A model generated the notes under the pieces. It worked only from the letters and a program-made list of their open reading frames with translations, did not search any database and was not told the origin of the DNA. From NCBI GenBank assembly GCA_021780585.1, contig JAJXYM010000307.1, positions 1-5,614 of the forward strand: 5,614 nt of DNA, read 5' to 3'. Source of the DNA: Deltaproteobacteria bacterium. GTDB lineage: Bacteria > Desulfobacterota > Binatia > Binatales > Binataceae. Position numbers and translations under genes: made by a program. Of this stretch, positions 4,722 to 5,614 are shown piece by piece (position 1 is the first letter of the stretch; every line of letters starts with the position of its first letter).

Positions 4722-5614
4722 ATGGAGCTGAAGCGGATTCACGATTACCTGTGGGAGATTCCGCGCACGGGCGGGATGCGCGTGCCCGGGCGGATCTACG
4801 CCAGCCAGTCGATAATCGACGAAATCCGCGACGACCCGTGCCTCGAACAGGTCGCCAACGTCGCTCATCTGCCGGGTATCGCGGGCTATTCGCTGGCGAT
4901 GCCGGATATACATTGGGGTTATGGTTTTCCGATCGGCGGGGTCGCCGGAATCGACGCCGAAGAGGGAGTGATTTCACCCGGCGGGGTCGGCTACGACATC
5001 AATTGCGGCGTGCGGCTGATCAGCACCAAGCTCACCTACGCGGAGGTCGCCAATCGCGCCGACGCGCTGGCCGACGCGCTCTTCGCCGCGATTCCGGCGG
5101 GCCTTGGATCGGAGGGCGCGATTCCCACGCTCGACGTGGCCGAGATGCGCCGGCTGGTGCGGGACGGCGTCGAATGGTCGCTGCGGCAGGGCTACGCGAC
5201 GCGCGCCGATATCGACCATACCGAGGAAAACGGCCGGCTCGCGATGGCCGATCCGGACGCGCTCAGCGCCGAGGCGTACGCGCGCGGCCGCCGCCAGCTT
5301 GGCACGCTCGGATCGGGCAATCATTTCCTGGAACTCGGCCGCGTCGACGAAGTCTATCTGCCGAAGGAGGCGGAGCGGCTTGGCCTCACGGCGGGAAACG
5401 TGACCATCATAATTCATTCGGGATCGCGCGGCCTGGGCCATCAGACCTGCGACGACTATCTGCGGACGATCGGCAAGGCGATGGATCGCTACGCGATCAG
5501 ATTGCCCGATCGGCAGCTCGCCTGCGCGCCGATCCTCTCGCAGGAGGGTCAGGCGTATCTGTCCGCGATGGCGGCGGCGGCCAATTTCGCGTGGTGCAAT
5601 CGCCAGATGATGAC
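4722..5614 (+). CDS. rtcB: RtcB RNA-splicing ligase (3'-phosphate/5'-hydroxyl), 3' end missing
   Basis: The frame opens at ATG 4722 and runs off the window after 297 codons; full-length RtcB is about 470-480 residues. The enzyme joins RNA 2',3'-cyclic phosphate or 3'-phosphate ends to 5'-hydroxyl ends using GTP and Mn2+, in tRNA splicing or RNA repair. Visible motifs are MPDIHWGYGFPIGGV (60-74), GGVGYDINCGVR (87-98) with metal ligands D92 and C95, GTLGSGNHFLE (194-204) with N200 and H201, HSGSRGLGHQ (232-241) with H232, and MAAAANFAWCNRQ (283-295). These correspond to the Mn-binding Asp, Cys and His residues of Pyrococcus RtcB. The guanylylated His and one further His ligand lie beyond the window. 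The start follows a G-run (4712-4717) by four bases; GTG 4719 is in frame immediately before and cannot be excluded. Archease upstream is its expected partner. Confidence 0.96.
   Translation, partial: MELKRIHDYLWEIPRTGGMRVPGRIYASQSIIDEIRDDPCLEQVANVAHLPGIAGYSLAMPDIHWGYGFPIGGVAGIDAEEGVISPGGVGYDINCGVRLISTKLTYAEVANRADALADALFAAIPAGLGSEGAIPTLDVAEMRRLVRDGVEWSLRQGYATRADIDHTEENGRLAMADPDALSAEAYARGRRQLGTLGSGNHFLELGRVDEVYLPKEAERLGLTAGNVTIIIHSGSRGLGHQTCDDYLRTIGKAMDRYAIRLPDRQLACAPILSQEGQAYLSAMAAAANFAWCNRQMM

Noticed and set aside
4140..4913. Minus-strand open frame of 257 codons spanning archease and the start of rtcB
   Set aside because: It covers two firmly identified + strand genes and has no recognisable motif.

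Overview
This 5.6-kb window is ordinary, densely packed bacterial chromosome. All seven genes lie on the + strand. The DNA is very GC-rich with strong G/C third-position bias (GCG, CGC and GGC codons dominate), and I see no insertion sequence, phage gene, tRNA, rRNA or CRISPR array. The pcm-nlpD-like pair and the lipoprotein signal on the NlpD-like protein suggest a Gram-negative bacterium. A proteobacterium or a deltaproteobacterial-type lineage (Desulfobacterota, Binatota or Myxococcota) would fit, but no gene here fixes the phylum, so this is a guess.

Layout: (1) 1-1041, the 3' part of a fumarase/aspartase-superfamily lyase, closest to 3-carboxy-cis,cis-muconate cycloisomerase (PcaB). (2) 1147-1788, protein-L-isoaspartate O-methyltransferase (pcm). 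(3) 1838-2629, a LysM plus M23 lipoprotein of the NlpD type. (4) 2674-3195, adenine phosphoribosyltransferase (apt). (5) 3290-4195, a cation diffusion facilitator (CzcD/ZitB type). (6) 4230-4655, archease. (7) 4722 to the window end, the 5' part of the RNA ligase rtcB. The gaps are 34 to about 105 bases, so there is no long non-coding stretch.

Two gene pairs are functionally meaningful. pcm followed by an nlpD-like gene recalls the surE-pcm-nlpD-rpoS order of gammaproteobacteria, but here apt follows instead of rpoS. Archease followed by rtcB is an enzyme with its activation cofactor, which together ligate RNA ends carrying 2',3'-cyclic phosphate or 3'-phosphate. The whole run can be read loosely as maintenance and salvage: protein repair, envelope remodelling, purine salvage, metal efflux and RNA repair. 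That is inference from co-orientation only.

The most useful non-coding signals are an apt leader (a -35/-10-like pair inside the end of the nlpD-like gene, then a GC hairpin and T-rich run ending at the apt ATG, with no visible Shine-Dalgarno) and, upstream of pcm, a 15-base inverted repeat containing a perfect DnaA-box consensus. I found no convincing previously undescribed system.
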